Of a DNA stretch of 64,000 nucleotides, positions 1 through 10,622 are shown piece after piece. How positions within the stretch are numbered: position 1 is the stretch's first letter; each line of letters begins with the position of its first letter. A model generated the notes under the pieces. The model was not told where the DNA came from. It was given only the letters and a program-made list of their open reading frames with translations, and searched no databases. The position numbers and the translations under genes were made by a program. Source of the DNA: Malaya genurostris (taxonomy: Eukaryota > Arthropoda > Insecta > Diptera > Culicidae); NCBI RefSeq assembly GCF_030247185.1, contig NC_080571.1:10856631-10920630 (forward strand). Reading direction: 5' to 3'.

Positions 1-290
1 TTCGTGCTCCGATTGAACGTACTTTTTATTTGTATCGGGTGACATTCCACAGTATATCGAATCAATGATGAACTGAGCATTACAAGCTGATTATATTTAT
101 CAATCTGTAAATGAGCTCGGTAATCAACCATTTCGAATGTCGAAAAAGTTTCAAGAGTTACATTTTAAGGTCGCCGCTTATTTGACTGCTTGAAAATTTT
201 TAACATTCGTCACCTTGTGATTCCGGAACCGGAAACCGGATCCGGATGAAATTCAGATATTCCGTACGGGACCATCAGATAATATAACTG
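1..290. other. Unassigned repetitive DNA
   Basis: I see no gene here. The stretch around 222-255 carries the 'ccggaaccggaaaccggatccgg' type wording seen in the long R repeat family of this window, so it is probably a decayed piece of that family. Confidence 0.4.
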
Positions 291-698
291 GAAGCCATGG
301 ACAATGGAAATCAGGTAGAAACTCTCTATACTAACTTCAGCAAAGCTCTCGATAGAATTGACATACCATTAATACTATTCAAAATTAAAAAATATTGCAT
401 TGAACAAAAACTTTTGGAATGGCTTGAATCATATCTCACCAAACGTAAATAAATTGTACGCTCTCAAAACACATACTCCAAATCAATAAATGTCACTTCA
501 GGTGTTCCCCAAGGTTCACATTTCGGCCCTCTTCTTTGTATCTTGTTCGTAAACGACATTTCCTTCTTACTCAAACATCTAAAAGTACTTGTATATACAG
601 ATGACATGAAGCTCGTTATGCAAATAAAAAATGCTGTTGATGCTGAAGTATTCCAATATGATATTAACGTATTCAACATTTGGTGCAATAGAAGCTTA
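291..698 (+). pseudogene. Non-LTR retrotransposon reverse transcriptase relic (jockey-like)
   Basis: Translation of the + strand gives a run of non-LTR RT signatures: a 'YTNFSKALDRIDIP' block at about 325-375, 'WLESYLTKRK' at about 420-450, 'SGVPQGSHFGPLL' at about 497-535, then 'LFVNDI', and the catalytic box as 'YTDDMK' at about 595-612. The order and spacing match the fingers and palm of jockey-clade LINE polymerases. An in-frame stop follows 'TKRK', and the 3' end is cut at the TA target site by the ITm element at 699-1803; a short continuation may follow from 1806. No endonuclease, ORF1 or 3' end is seen. It is a dead fragment. The clade is inferred from motif wording only. Confidence 0.8.
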
Positions 699-1803
699 AG
701 GAGTGTATCGAAAATAAGCTATCCACAAATTTTTCTTTCAAATTATGATAAAAAACGATATTTTATTCAAACTAAAAATTGATCATTTATTGTACGAGGT
801 TAAACTTGAGCATAATGAAAACCGGATGAAATTTAAGTTATTCCTTCACGAATTTTCGAACTTTTGATCGAACGTTCTTCATCAAGTTCCGGACAAGTGT
901 TGCATCGCATTTTTTGGACGCTTGAGCCCAAATTTTTTGAACACCTGCATGTCTGCCTTACCAGTCTTCTCGAAGACCCTCTTCACGAATGCACAGAAAC
1001 GTTCGGTGGGTCGAATCTGAGGACAATTTGATGGATTGATATTTTTCTCAACGAAATTTATACCCTTTTCCGCAAGATAATGATTTTGGCATAGTGCGTC
1101 GACGCAAAATCCGCCCAAAACAGTGAAGGTGTACTATGCTTCTTATAAAAAGGCAGCAATCTCTTCTGTAGACACTCAGATCGATAGATTTCGAGTTCTC
1201 CTTTACATAAGTCTCATCGTCCATCAAAACGCATGCATCCGGACACTGCAACATTTTCGGACCCTTGTCTATGCGCGCTTCTTCTGTTCTACACTTTGTT
1301 TCGATATTTTCTGCTTCTTGTAGATCTTCCGGTGATTTCGCCTCTTGATACGCTGGATCATTCCGACACTCGTGCCTGCTTTTATGACCAAATCACGTAT
1401 CGACATTGATTTGTTCTTCATGATTAGAGATACCACTTTCTGGTCCAGTTTCGGATTGGAAGAACCGGGTTTTCTGCCTCTTCCTGGTAGCTCATCCAAA
1501 GAATAGTGTTCCCCAAACTTATTAATAATGGTTTTAACACTGGCATGATGAATTCCAAACCGCCTCGCCAAATTTCGCATAGTAATACCCTTCTCACTTA
1601 GCCATGTGTCCAGAACCTTAATTTTCACTTTCTTTTCAATACGCGACATTTTGAAAACGCCGAATTTGATCCGCACAAACAAGTAAACAAACGAAAGCTG
1701 ACAGCCAAACGCACAGCATGCTGTGATCTAAGCATAAAAAACCATCACAAATTCATGCGTACAACACAAATGTATCTGGATAGCTTATTTTCGATACACT
1801 CCC
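699..1803 (-). mobile_element. ITm DD37E (mariner-superfamily) transposon
   Basis: The ends are inverted repeats: AGGAGTGTATCGAAAATAAG at the left and its complement closing the right end at 1803. Each end is followed by a TA dinucleotide (697-698 and 1804-1805), the usual target duplication of this superfamily. The interior encodes a broken transposase on the minus strand. At 1105 bp it is shorter than an intact element, so it has lost internal sequence. It sits inside the RT relic, which restores continuity when the element and one TA are removed. Confidence 0.88.
890..1649 (-). pseudogene. ITm DD37E transposase, frameshifted and deleted
   Basis: The minus strand opens with 'MSRIEKKVKIKVLDTW' (start codon about 1647-1649) and runs about 120 codons through a helix-turn-helix DNA-binding region, including a GRGRKPGS linker. 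Further on, the first catalytic aspartate lies in 'LMDDETYVK' (about 1200-1235), the second in a 'FWADFASTHYAK' block (about 1075-1110), and the catalytic glutamate in 'NCPQIRPTERF' (about 995-1030). These blocks lie in different reading frames, and the expected stretch between the first and second aspartates is mostly missing. The motif wording is that of the DD37E group known from mosquitoes. The protein cannot be made as one chain, so the copy is inactive. Confidence 0.85.
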
Positions 1804-1844
1804 TAAAAGCTCAATAATTATTTTTAACTTGTTTTATACATATA

Positions 1845-3600
1845 AACCGGATCCGGATAGGTAAAGAATTCGCTCAAAGTTTAGAAAAAGTTTCCGTAGC
1901 CTGGGGCCGAGTGTCATATACCAATCGATTCAGCTCGACGAGCTGAGCAAATGTCCGTGTGTGTGTATGTGTGTGTCGTGATCTCAGAGATGACTAGACC
2001 GATTTTTATCAAACTAGTCGCAAATGAAAGGTCTTCTCGTCGCTCTGAACGCTATTGAATATTTTTGAGATCGGATGTTTTCTTTTTAAGTTATACGAAG
2101 TTTTATGACAAAATTTTCAGTCTTTAAGACAATATCTGTCACAATTGTCCTTGTAAAGTAAATAAGTTTTGAGATTTAGATTTTAAACGGTAATAGCTTT
2201 CCAACAAGCCATAGTTTGTTGAAATCCGTTTACGTTCAACGGAGATATCGACTATCCCCCCTATTCCAGTAGAAGGAGTTTCGAGCGCTGTATGATAAAT
2301 CGATTCTTAGGAGGAACGTAAGACACGATTTTTTATATTGTTACAAACAATTGTTCCTAAGTACCAAAAAGACTGTGTACATCATCTTTTTTCATGACAT
2401 TTTGCCTCGGACCGTTTTTAGCACGGTTCGTTTTTGGCGTTCGAATATGCCATATGTAAACCAGATGATGGCAGTATTTTCGAATTGAAATCAATTCCAT
2501 AATTAATGCAATCAATGCTCGAGGAACATAACACCCATACACCATTCGAATCAGTTCGTAGAAATCAACAAATCAAGTGTGTGTGACAAATAATTTCAGT
2601 CAATTTTCTTGAAGACTGCTCAACCGTTTTCAAAAAACTCAGATTCATATGAAAAATCGTAAGCTCCCAAACAAAGTTTCTAAATGTCATTCGGATCCGA
2701 CTTCTGGTTCCGGAGCTATAGGATGATGCGTGAAATGAAATTAAAATTGTGTAACTCATTTTTCTCGTAGATGGCTGAACCGATCTAAGATTCAAATGAA
2801 AGGTCTTAAGATCCTGTAGAACATCTAGTTTTATAGTCAGATCCAACTTCCGGTTTAGGGGATACAGGGTGATTAGTATAAAAATGCCTACTTCACATAA
2901 ATTTATCAGGTTTATCGGATTTGCAGATTTGGATAGTCGATAACCAAATAAACTAATTTCAGTTTTAGCGGTGTTCAGGAACCCAAAAATTCACACTGCG
3001 ATTTCTCAAAGATATCTGATTTTCAAATATTTTGAATCAAATGTAAACTATACAGCTCCTCAGGTGAATTTATCAGACTTTGACAACACCGATTTTCGAA
3101 GTCCGGTTCCGGTGTGAAATCGTTTCTCAAAGCTCAATCTTTTTAAAAAAAATAAATCGAATTTCATTAACAAAAACTCAAATTAAAAGACCTATGGTCC
3201 CATACGAAATTGGTTAATTTTATCCGATATCGACTTGTGATTCTGAAATTACTGGGTGATGAGCTTTCAAAATTCAAACCGATATAGAAGATTACCATCC
3301 CAAAAAAGTTTTAAAATTGGACTAAAAACTATTGCAATTTATTCGTCATATTAGTTTATGGTCATGCGAACTGTTCTGAGTTATGCTGGTCCATGAATAC
3401 CGGCTCTGGAAGTACCGTAAATAATGACGAAAAACTCTAAAGTGGAAATTACTTCGACATCTTATGGAATGTCCAGTTGATTGTGACACGTGTAGATTCA
3501 AATTCGATCCGATTTTCAGTTCCGACATTACAGGGTTAAACTGCTGATTGAAACGACGGTTATTAAAATAATGATATGAGAACTAAAACACCGAAGTATA
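1845..3600 (+). repeat. Long interspersed repeat R, copy 1
   Basis: This stretch is shared with 38770-41070 (+) and, inverted, with about 43265-44560. It begins near 'cgaatgtcatataccaatcga', has a GT-rich run (about 1950-1977), then blocks such as 'gagatggctgaaccgatt' and 'gacttccggttccgga'. No coding frame is conserved between copies. It is an unclassified interspersed family. Copy 2 continues into repeat S just as this one does, so R and S may be one composite unit. Confidence 0.75.
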
Positions 3601-4640
3601 TTCATGCAAAAACTCTTTCTTCCTGCAAACTTCCCTCTTTCTCACGACTAGAATTTGAACCGATACACCTAAACTGAAGTACAGATTAGTTACAATAAAA
3701 CATTCTGACAAACAATTGAATATTACACAATAAACAGTACAGTTATTTATGATAAAACAATGGTGGTTCTTAAAAGAACTTTTTATGAAGGCGTTCGTGA
3801 TGGAGAGTGACGAGTTGAGTTCGAACTTCGATGGATACCGCTGAGTTCCGTCATCTATTTCCAAGCTGACCTGTTGTCCATGGGTGCGATACTGATATGT
3901 GTTCCGTTGGAGTCTCCTGCTTCTTCCGCTTGTGGTAGCAAGCTTTGTATTTTGCTTGGGGATGCCTTGATCGCGCCATAATCAACACGTTGGCGACAGT
4001 CAAATTTGGCTTCTGAGTCGATGCTATGCATTTTATATAGCAAATCAGCAGAAGGTTCTACTACAAACCACAACTGGTTAAAAAATGGGCTGTATACAGT
4101 ATAGTGAAGGAAAATTTCACATATTTCTTTGAGTATACAATTATAGTTCTAAATAGCAACATACAGAATTTTGATATCGATTACCTATTATTTCAGTGAA
4201 AAAAAACTATCTAAAGCCTGTACGGGTTTAATTTCTGGCATTCAGAAGAGCCAAACTGTGCAATTCTCTATGATATTAAACACTGTTTGGATATAAACGA
4301 TATTAAACACTGTTGCGAAGAAATCTTTATAGTTCTTTAGATAACATTTGGAGCCATTAGAAGGGCTGATTTTGCATAATGTTCCCCATTGCTGTCCATT
4401 TTTCGTTTTATTTTGCTCCAATACAAACGACCAGCAACAGGATTATGCAATCGATTTTCTTTGAAGGGAAACTGGTTATAGGACCTGAGCGTTTGAGGTG
4501 TTGTACCACGCAAAAGATTTGCTCTCATTACTGGCAACTGCTGCTCCCGACGATCGAAGTCCAAATGAAAGCACGACCTGCGCGTTTCACGCTTTATACT
4601 TATTTTGTTCTTTGAATCGGCAGCGAAGTCTGTTGAAACA
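3601..4640 (+). repeat. Repeat S-related sequence following R copy 1
   Basis: The segment around 4320-4440 ('gttctttagataacatttggagccattag', 'ttttgctccaat') is closely related to 7975-8090, 10015-10125 and 41345-41450. The upstream portion (about 4105-4310) matches 41620-41765. It follows an R copy in the same orientation here and at 41080. On the minus strand at about 4337-4440 a peptide containing 'GEHYAKSALLMAP' is open and is partly kept in the other copies, but I do not recognise it and do not call a gene. Confidence 0.6.
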
Positions 4641-4726
4641 GAAGGTCAAATTCAACTACAGGAATGTAATACCAAGGCTTTGCTTTGCTATGTTTGTGTT
4701 TAGGGCACATAACCGTTTTTGATTTT

Positions 4727-4753
4727 CTTTACGTTTCGTCTTAAACTCGTCAG
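4727..4753 (-). ncRNA. Partial hammerhead ribozyme (3' half)
   Basis: On the minus strand this reads CTGACGA, a short helix GTT-TAA-GAC, GAAA, then CGTAAAG. That is the hammerhead core box 1, stem II, box 2 and the 3' strand of stem III. The flanking minus sequence 'gaactgctctgca' is shared with the more complete copy at 44650-44752. The 5' half with the cleavage site is not found nearby, so this copy should not self-cleave in cis. Confidence 0.55.
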
Positions 4754-4779
4754 TGCAGAGCAGTTCAAATTATTACTCA

Positions 4780-6459
4780 AAAATGCAAAACTTCGCTTGG
4801 TTAATTTTTTGATATGTTATGTAAAAACGTGTATATAAAGAAAAAACACAAACTTATACAATAAGTGTTTTCAAACACAAAACTCCAACTTTATCATACT
4901 ATTTCGTTCAAACAAACTTTCTCATCCAAACATAGTGTGGGAAACAAGTTCAGCTAGTTAATTAGTTATCAAGAGTCGGCAAGAAGAATCAAGAGACAAA
5001 ATAATACCACACTCTAGCACCACAATTTTGATTACATCTGGCAAAACGAACGATTATTTCACCAAGCTCCAGACAGGTACAATACACATTAGCAACGAAC
5101 TGACTCCAATCTAATGGACCAGTTCATTAACTTTCGAGAAATGTTTCTCAGAGAACCAGGAGTTGCTTATTCATCCATTCCACTACCCTCGGAAGAACTG
5201 TGCTAGGATAACAAATGATTGGAAGAAGTACCACATTTAAACGATTGTTGAACGACTGGCACTACCTCACAGCAGCAAAGCCATGGATAACAAATCGCTT
5301 ATGTTTAGCATAACAAAATTTCACCATCGGATTAACTCCTCATGCTAGCTGCTTCGTTCCAGTATCTACGGCCGTATCCCGATACGTTCCATCATTTATT
5401 CACGGCACCGGATTAGAATGCATTAGGAAAGTTCACCACATCTATTGTGCGTACCTATTCAGTACCCGTTTTCCTAGTAATTAAATCCACGCACACAGGC
5501 CGGAAAGGGGAATACTCACTCACGACAACCGGTCTCGTAATGTAGAACCCAAACCCCAGGACTGATTCGGGGCACTCGGAAAATAAAGCCCTGGGATAAT
5601 TTTATAGGGAAAGTTTGTAATTAGTTGGCTTCGTTAGCTGCCGTACGGATCGGAATGGTGCTGGTATTTTCACATCATCATCATCCTCCGTGGAAAGCTG
5701 TGGGAGAAACGAATGAGACATCGAGACTTCGACTTGAACGAGAACGATAAAACAGTATTACGGGTGCCCCGATGGGATACGGTACTCACTTACGCAACAA
5801 TTCTAGTTTATGTACTCCAATCCCGATAAACTAAGGATCCAATCATAATGGAACGACGAGAGTCCAATCGTTTAATTGCAAATTTGAAATATCTTCCAGC
5901 ACATGTGGATTATCCAAGTGGTTCGTTTGTCTGACAGTTCTTTATGAGGTGCAGTTCCGATATTGGATGGGGGGAGGGTTAATCAGCATTATTACCACTA
6001 CCATAAAGATAAAGCCTTCAACCAATTCCCCACGCCAGCTATCCATCTATCTATCGTCGTCGGTTGAAGTCGGTTGGCTCGGTTTTTTGTGCATGGTGAT
6101 CGAAAACGAATCCTGCGTTTGATTTGGTCAGTGACATAATGAACTCGAACAGCTGTTGGCGGAACACCCTAAATTTGCAGTTCTCCTGGGGTAAATGGGA
6201 GCATAGGGTTGCCACCTGCACCGGTCAAAAAGTAGCTTCCGACGAATTCCGCTCATTCGTTATGACGTAAAGTTTGATTGTCTCATATTTGCAACAAATT
6301 TAGCAAAACTATCGAGAGACCAGCAATGAGGAAGAAGTGTTTTTTTTTTCAGAATACGTTACAAATTTATTCTAATATACAATTTGCTTGCCGAATAAAA
6401 AATATAACTGTTTACGTGATACTGTTCATTCAAACATGCACATTAAAAAATGAATTTTA
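4780..6459. other. Intergenic, no gene seen
   Basis: From about 4930 to 6240 the sequence is less repetitive and richer in G+C than its surroundings, and it has no matches elsewhere in the window that I noticed. Short open frames exist (for example 6140-6269) but none has recognisable domains or splice support. It could hold regulatory sequence or an unrecognised exon. Confidence 0.4.
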
Positions 6460-6540
6460 CAGGTGACTCAATCCCTAATACGATGAATTTTATAAAGACC
6501 TAATTCATCAAATGACGTAAAATTTCATTTGTAATGAGTT

Positions 6541-6592
6541 CGACGAATGACCTAAAATAGGTTAAAACCGAAATAAATAAATAATAATAATA
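6541..6592 (+). mobile_element. 52-bp 5'-truncated retroposon (SINE/LINE tail)
   Basis: The insertion 'cgacgaatgacctaaaatag...' with an AATA/AAT tail is flanked by a 14-bp direct repeat, ATTTGTAATGAGTT, at 6527-6540 and 6593-6606. The body resembles the 3' end of the SINE at 45344-45497 ('gcgaatgacctaagatgttaaa'). It is therefore a severely 5'-truncated target-primed insertion. Confidence 0.7.
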
Positions 6593-6717
6593 ATTTGTAA
6601 TGAGTTAATGTTAGATTAACATACACTTTATTGGGTTCGACTGTAACTTGCATTCGGCTAGCAGGTGCGACTGTATGAATTCAAATGCACCTTTTACCAA
6701 CCAACCAGATGTGTGCT

Positions 6718-6780
6718 TCTGTAGATCAGTCGATTAACAGACGTACTTTGTAACCCAATGATTCTCGGTTCCAGTCGCGG
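6718..6780 (+). repeat. tRNA-like SINE head (weak)
   Basis: A box-A-like TAGATCAGTCG (about 6722) lies about 46 bases before a box-B-like GGTTCCAGTCG (about 6767). No cloverleaf with a full acceptor stem could be drawn, so this is at best a decayed tRNA-derived promoter of a retroposon. Confidence 0.3.
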
Positions 6781-6839
6781 CGGTCACTATCAGTATTCAG
6801 ACTGTCACTGAGAAAGATATCAAAAATGGAAGGAGTAAG

Positions 6840-7466
6840 TGAAAATGCCGTGCGAAATGCAATCAGGAGTTCGGTGAGGATAACACCTTTGAAAATAAAC
6901 CGAAAACGGGTCGAAAAAAGGTCCTGCTAACCATCAGCTGGATAAGCGTATACTGAAGTCGTTCGAGCAAAAGAAGGAGGTTTCAGTTCGGGATGTGGCC
7001 AAAAAAGTGGGCACTTCGAAGTCAAATGTTCTTCGTGCTAAAGAACGTTTGAATTTTCGAACCTATAAGAAGCAGAAACAACCAAAACTTAGTCCGGAAC
7101 AAGAAGCATCGATCAGGCCGAGGGTTCGAAAGGTGTACAATACGATTCTTGCTGGAAATTTGAACTGCATAATCATGGACGACGAAACCTACGTGAAACT
7201 CGATTACAAATCCTTTCCGGGAACACAATATTATACGGTGCGAGAAGGGCAAGTGTTAAACCACTCCGTGACATCGATTGAAGTCGAAAAATTTGCTAAG
7301 AAAGCTATGGTCTGGTGATCAATTTAAAATAAAATGTAAAATCACAGGGGTTTTTCGAAGTGTGTGTTCAAAAATGGAATTTTTTTCTTTGGTATGCTGT
7401 CGTTCTACCCCGGTTTTGAAAAAATATTACGGCTTATGTACAGAAAAATGTGACACTCTATATTAA
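6840..7466 (+). pseudogene. ITm DD37E transposase relic
   Basis: The + strand from about 6866 encodes 'EDNTFENKPKTGRKKG', then an HTH-like segment 'VSVRDVAKKVGTSKSNVLRA' (about 6978-7040) and a run ending 'NLNCIIMDDETYVKLDYKSF' (about 7160-7218), followed by 'KFAKKAMVW' just before a stop at 7316-7318. The DDETYVK box holds the first catalytic aspartate of the DD37E group. The second aspartate and the glutamate are absent, and the region after 7318 drifts out of frame. No terminal repeats of the 699-1803 type are found here, and the HTH differs, so it is a different ITm lineage. It is dead. Confidence 0.8.
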
Positions 7467-8805
7467 CTCTAGATCAATATTTAAAATAAACGGAATTCCA
7501 AACTCGTGAGGTCGGAAAAACAATCGAAAAGATTGGGTTACAGCGACGAAATCTTATTTGAAAAATGTATAACAGCACAATCCATAGATGTGATTTGAAA
7601 ATTATGCATGGATGTTTTGCATTCCAGAAAAATTTCATAAAAATAAATTTCGAATTTCGCAACTTTGACTGCTTCGCTTCCTGAATTGTGACGGTGTGTT
7701 TATACTAAATATTGACTAACTTATGACAAATATTTTTTACCACACAATTGAATAACGAGAAACAAATGATGATAAAAAAATGAAAAAATTTGATGACGAT
7801 TATTTTATTTCGGATTTGCATATTGCAGTGAAAAAAGCGAGCAGTAAAATGCTGGCTTTATTCGCATTCGTTTGGTGCGAATTTTGCACTGAGAAAAGTG
7901 CACAAAGCTAATTAAATTATTCCAGATTTGCACTAAACTTATGATTTTTATCATCGATTTGCAAAGAAGCAATCTTTATAGTTCTGTATATAACATCTGG
8001 AGCCATTAGAAAGGCCAATTTTGCATAATGTTCCCCATCGTTGTCCACTTTTCGTTGTATTTTGCTCCAATGCAAACGACCAGAGCAGAAATTGACTCTG
8101 CAAGCGTCCCACAATTGATTCAATACTGAACTGAATTCTTTATACTGAAACTGAAACTGAGCTCTGGATCTGAACGAACCGGAATGATGCACCAACTTTA
8201 CTTCCTGCTAAGTCAACTGCAAGCCGCAACTGCAAATATATCGAGTGTTAACCATTTATATCTAACGAAGTACGAGAAAGGCGTTATCAGTTTTCTTCTA
8301 TGATACTACATTTCAAATTTTTTTTTAATATTTGTGATTATGTCAAACAACTGAAAATGTTATCATAAATTGAAGATCATATTTCTGATGGCATGTAGCA
8401 AAAATTATGTTGATGCGTTAGATACAACAAGAAATATTCACGATCAAAAAGTTATCACTCTCTCAGAGGGTAAATTTTGAAAAGGCGCTCCATAGTAACG
8501 TAAATCGTATTCACGACAAAAATCGATTGGTGCAATTTATCCGATGTTTACAACTGTTGAGTACTTAATGTCATCACTTACAAAAATTCCAGAACTGGAA
8601 CTGAATTCAATAACTACATGTGGAAAAAGGAACATAATCAAGAATTCAGTTTTTGAATTCAATTCTAGAACTGAACTCAATTTTCGAATTTGATTCTACA
8701 ACTTGAATTCCGAACCTGAATTAAGGAACTGAGTCCAGTCTCAAAATCTAGATCCAGAATTCAAGTTCCGTATTTGTTTCCTGCATGAAGGTTCTAAGTT
8801 CTGTG
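7466..8805 (+). repeat. Repeat S, tandem copy 1
   Basis: This copy aligns with 8930-11080. Shared landmarks are 'atcaatatttaaaataaacggaattcc' (7473 / 8933), 'gcttcgcttcctgaattgtgacgg' (7672 / 9711), 'ccattagaaaggc' (8004 / 10048), 'tctcagagggtaaattttgaaaaggcg' (8462 / 10308) and 'caatttatccgatgtttacaactg' (8533 / split in copy 2). The latter is the intact counterpart of the fold-back insertion site in copy 2. Confidence 0.7.
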
Positions 8806-9126
8806 TAAATACAAAACAGAGTTCAGGAATTTTTCTGAATTCAAATCCAAGCTCATCTAACATTAAGTCTTTATGAATTACATCGTATGAGGGATTAAGT
8901 CACCTGTAAAATTCAAATTTTTTCAGAGAGTAGATCAATATTTGAAATAAACGGAATTCCAAACTCGTGAAGTCGGAAAAACAATCGATAAAGATTGGGT
9001 TACAGCGACGAGTTCTCATTTGAAAAATTTATAACAACACAATCCATAGATGTGATTTAAAACGTATGCACAGAAGTTTTACATCCCATATAATTATCAT
9101 AAAAATTAAAGACGAGTAGGTCAGAT

Positions 9127-9167
9127 CAGTTATGTCACAGACGTCACGAACGACTGTGACATAACTG
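9127..9167. repeat. Perfect 14-bp hairpin
   Basis: CAGTTATGTCACAG (9127-9140) and its exact complement CTGTGACATAACTG (9154-9167) flank a 13-base loop. The related wording 'agttatgttacagacataactg' recurs at 9617 and 'gtaatgtcagagacataactgg' at 41083, always in S-type sequence. Confidence 0.6.
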
Positions 9168-10507
9168 TGACGTTACGACTTCGCTTCCAGAATATGAACT
9201 AAGTAGTAGTTTCCACACTAAAGTTTGACTTGTTGATTACTACACAGCTTAAAAAATTTTGTAAATTTACATTTATTTTCATGCACATATTTGGAGCAGG
9301 CAATTGAATGGAAAATTACATTACAATACTAAGCGGTTTGTAAATATACAGTCTTGTTCAGTGAAAAACTAAATGAGTAATAATATAATTTTACATCAAT
9401 CATGGTTTTAAATCAGATTTTCGTTTCAACTAACGTCTATTTCATAATACTATCGATTTACATGCCGTGTAAGTTTCATCATTTCTTTCTGTGTAGCATT
9501 TTCTACCACGCGGTGCGAATGAGCAAAAAATACAACAATATTTTTTGCTGGTTAACAGGAAAACTTCGCGTAGTTCTTTGGAAATGGTTTAATGGTTCTA
9601 AAAAAAAAGGTGGGTGAGTTATGTTACAGACATAACTGAAGGACGTGAATACTACTAAAAATGATAATCGTTCGTTTTAATTGATTGTGCGAATTTCGCA
9701 ACTTTAACTGCTTCGCTTCCTGAATTGTGACGGAGTATTTATACTAAAGATTGACTCACTGGTGACAAATATTTTTTACCACACAATTGACTAACCCGAA
9801 ACAAATGATAGTAAAAAAAATAATGAAAAAATTTGATGTCGATTATTTTATTTCGGATTTGCATATTGCAGTGAAAAAAAGCGAGCAGTAAAATGATGGC
9901 TTTATTTGCACTCGTTTGGTGCGATTTTGCTCTGCGAAAAATGCACAAAGCTAATCAAATTATTCCAGATTTGCACTAAACTGATGACTTTTATCTTCGA
10001 TTTACCAAGAAGCAATCTTTATAGTTCTTTATATAACATCTGGAGCCATTAGAAAGGCTAATTTTTCATAATGTTCCCCATCGTTGTCCACTTTTCGTTG
10101 TGTTTTGCTCCAAAGCGAACGACCAGAGAAGAAATTGACTCTGCAAGCGTCTCACATTTGATTCAGTACTGAACTGAATTCTTTATACTGAAACTGGAAC
10201 TGAGCTCTGGATCTGAACGAACCGGAATGATGCACCAACTTTACTTCCTGCTAAGTCAACTGCAAGCTGCAACTGCAAATAAATCGATCAAAACTTTATC
10301 ACTCTCTCAGAGGGTAAATTTTGAAAAGGCGCTCCATAGTAACGTAAGTCGTATTCACGACAAAAATCGATTGGTGCAATTTATCCGATCACTAATAGTA
10401 CTGTTGTTGTACCGTTGAATTCCACTATGTTATATCACGTCATTACACTCTCACAAAGTCACTATTTTCACAGTCACTATTTTTCCGAAAGTGTATAAAA
10501 CGTTATA

Positions 10508-10555
10508 ATACAGATACGTATTTCGGAGTGCTATTTGCATCCTTCTTCAGTGTAT
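10508..10555 (-). ncRNA. Minimal hammerhead-like motif in left arm
   Basis: This is the exact reverse complement of the motif at 10575-10622, because it lies in the other arm of the perfect inverted repeat. The same reservations apply. Confidence 0.45.
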
Positions 10556-10574
10556 CGGTTTTATAATAATACCG

Positions 10575-10622
10575 ATACACTGAAGAAGGATGCAAATAGC
10601 ACTCCGAAATACGTATCTGTAT
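10575..10622 (+). ncRNA. Minimal hammerhead-like motif in right arm
   Basis: The order is ATACA (10575-10579), CTGAAGA (10580-10586, fitting the CUGANGA box), an imperfect hairpin GGA..TCC (10588-10605), GAAA (10606-10609), a palindromic TACGTA, TC, then TGTAT (10618-10622), which pairs with ATACA as stem I. This resembles the short stem-III-less hammerheads known from Penelope-like elements, which act as dimers. One extra unpaired A sits before stem II, so activity is uncertain. Confidence 0.45.

Larger units (their letters stand above)
6460..8906. mobile_element. TA-flanked inverted-repeat element (composite)
   Basis: The left end CAGGTGACTCAATCCCTAAT (6460) and the right end, read on the minus strand, CAGGTGACTTAATCCCTCAT (ending 8906) are inverted repeats. 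They continue with 'acgatg', 'ataaagac' and 'ttaatgttagat' further inside. Both ends abut TA (6458-6459 and 8907-8908), which suggests a Tc1/mariner or pogo type element. Between the ends lie a tiny retroposon insertion, an ITm transposase relic and S repeat copy 1, so this is a nested composite. The element's own transposase is not recognised. Confidence 0.55.

Noticed and set aside
6140..6269. 43-codon frame beginning MNSNSCWRN
   Set aside because: Too short, no domain, and it overlaps wording typical of decayed repeats ('agggttgccacc').
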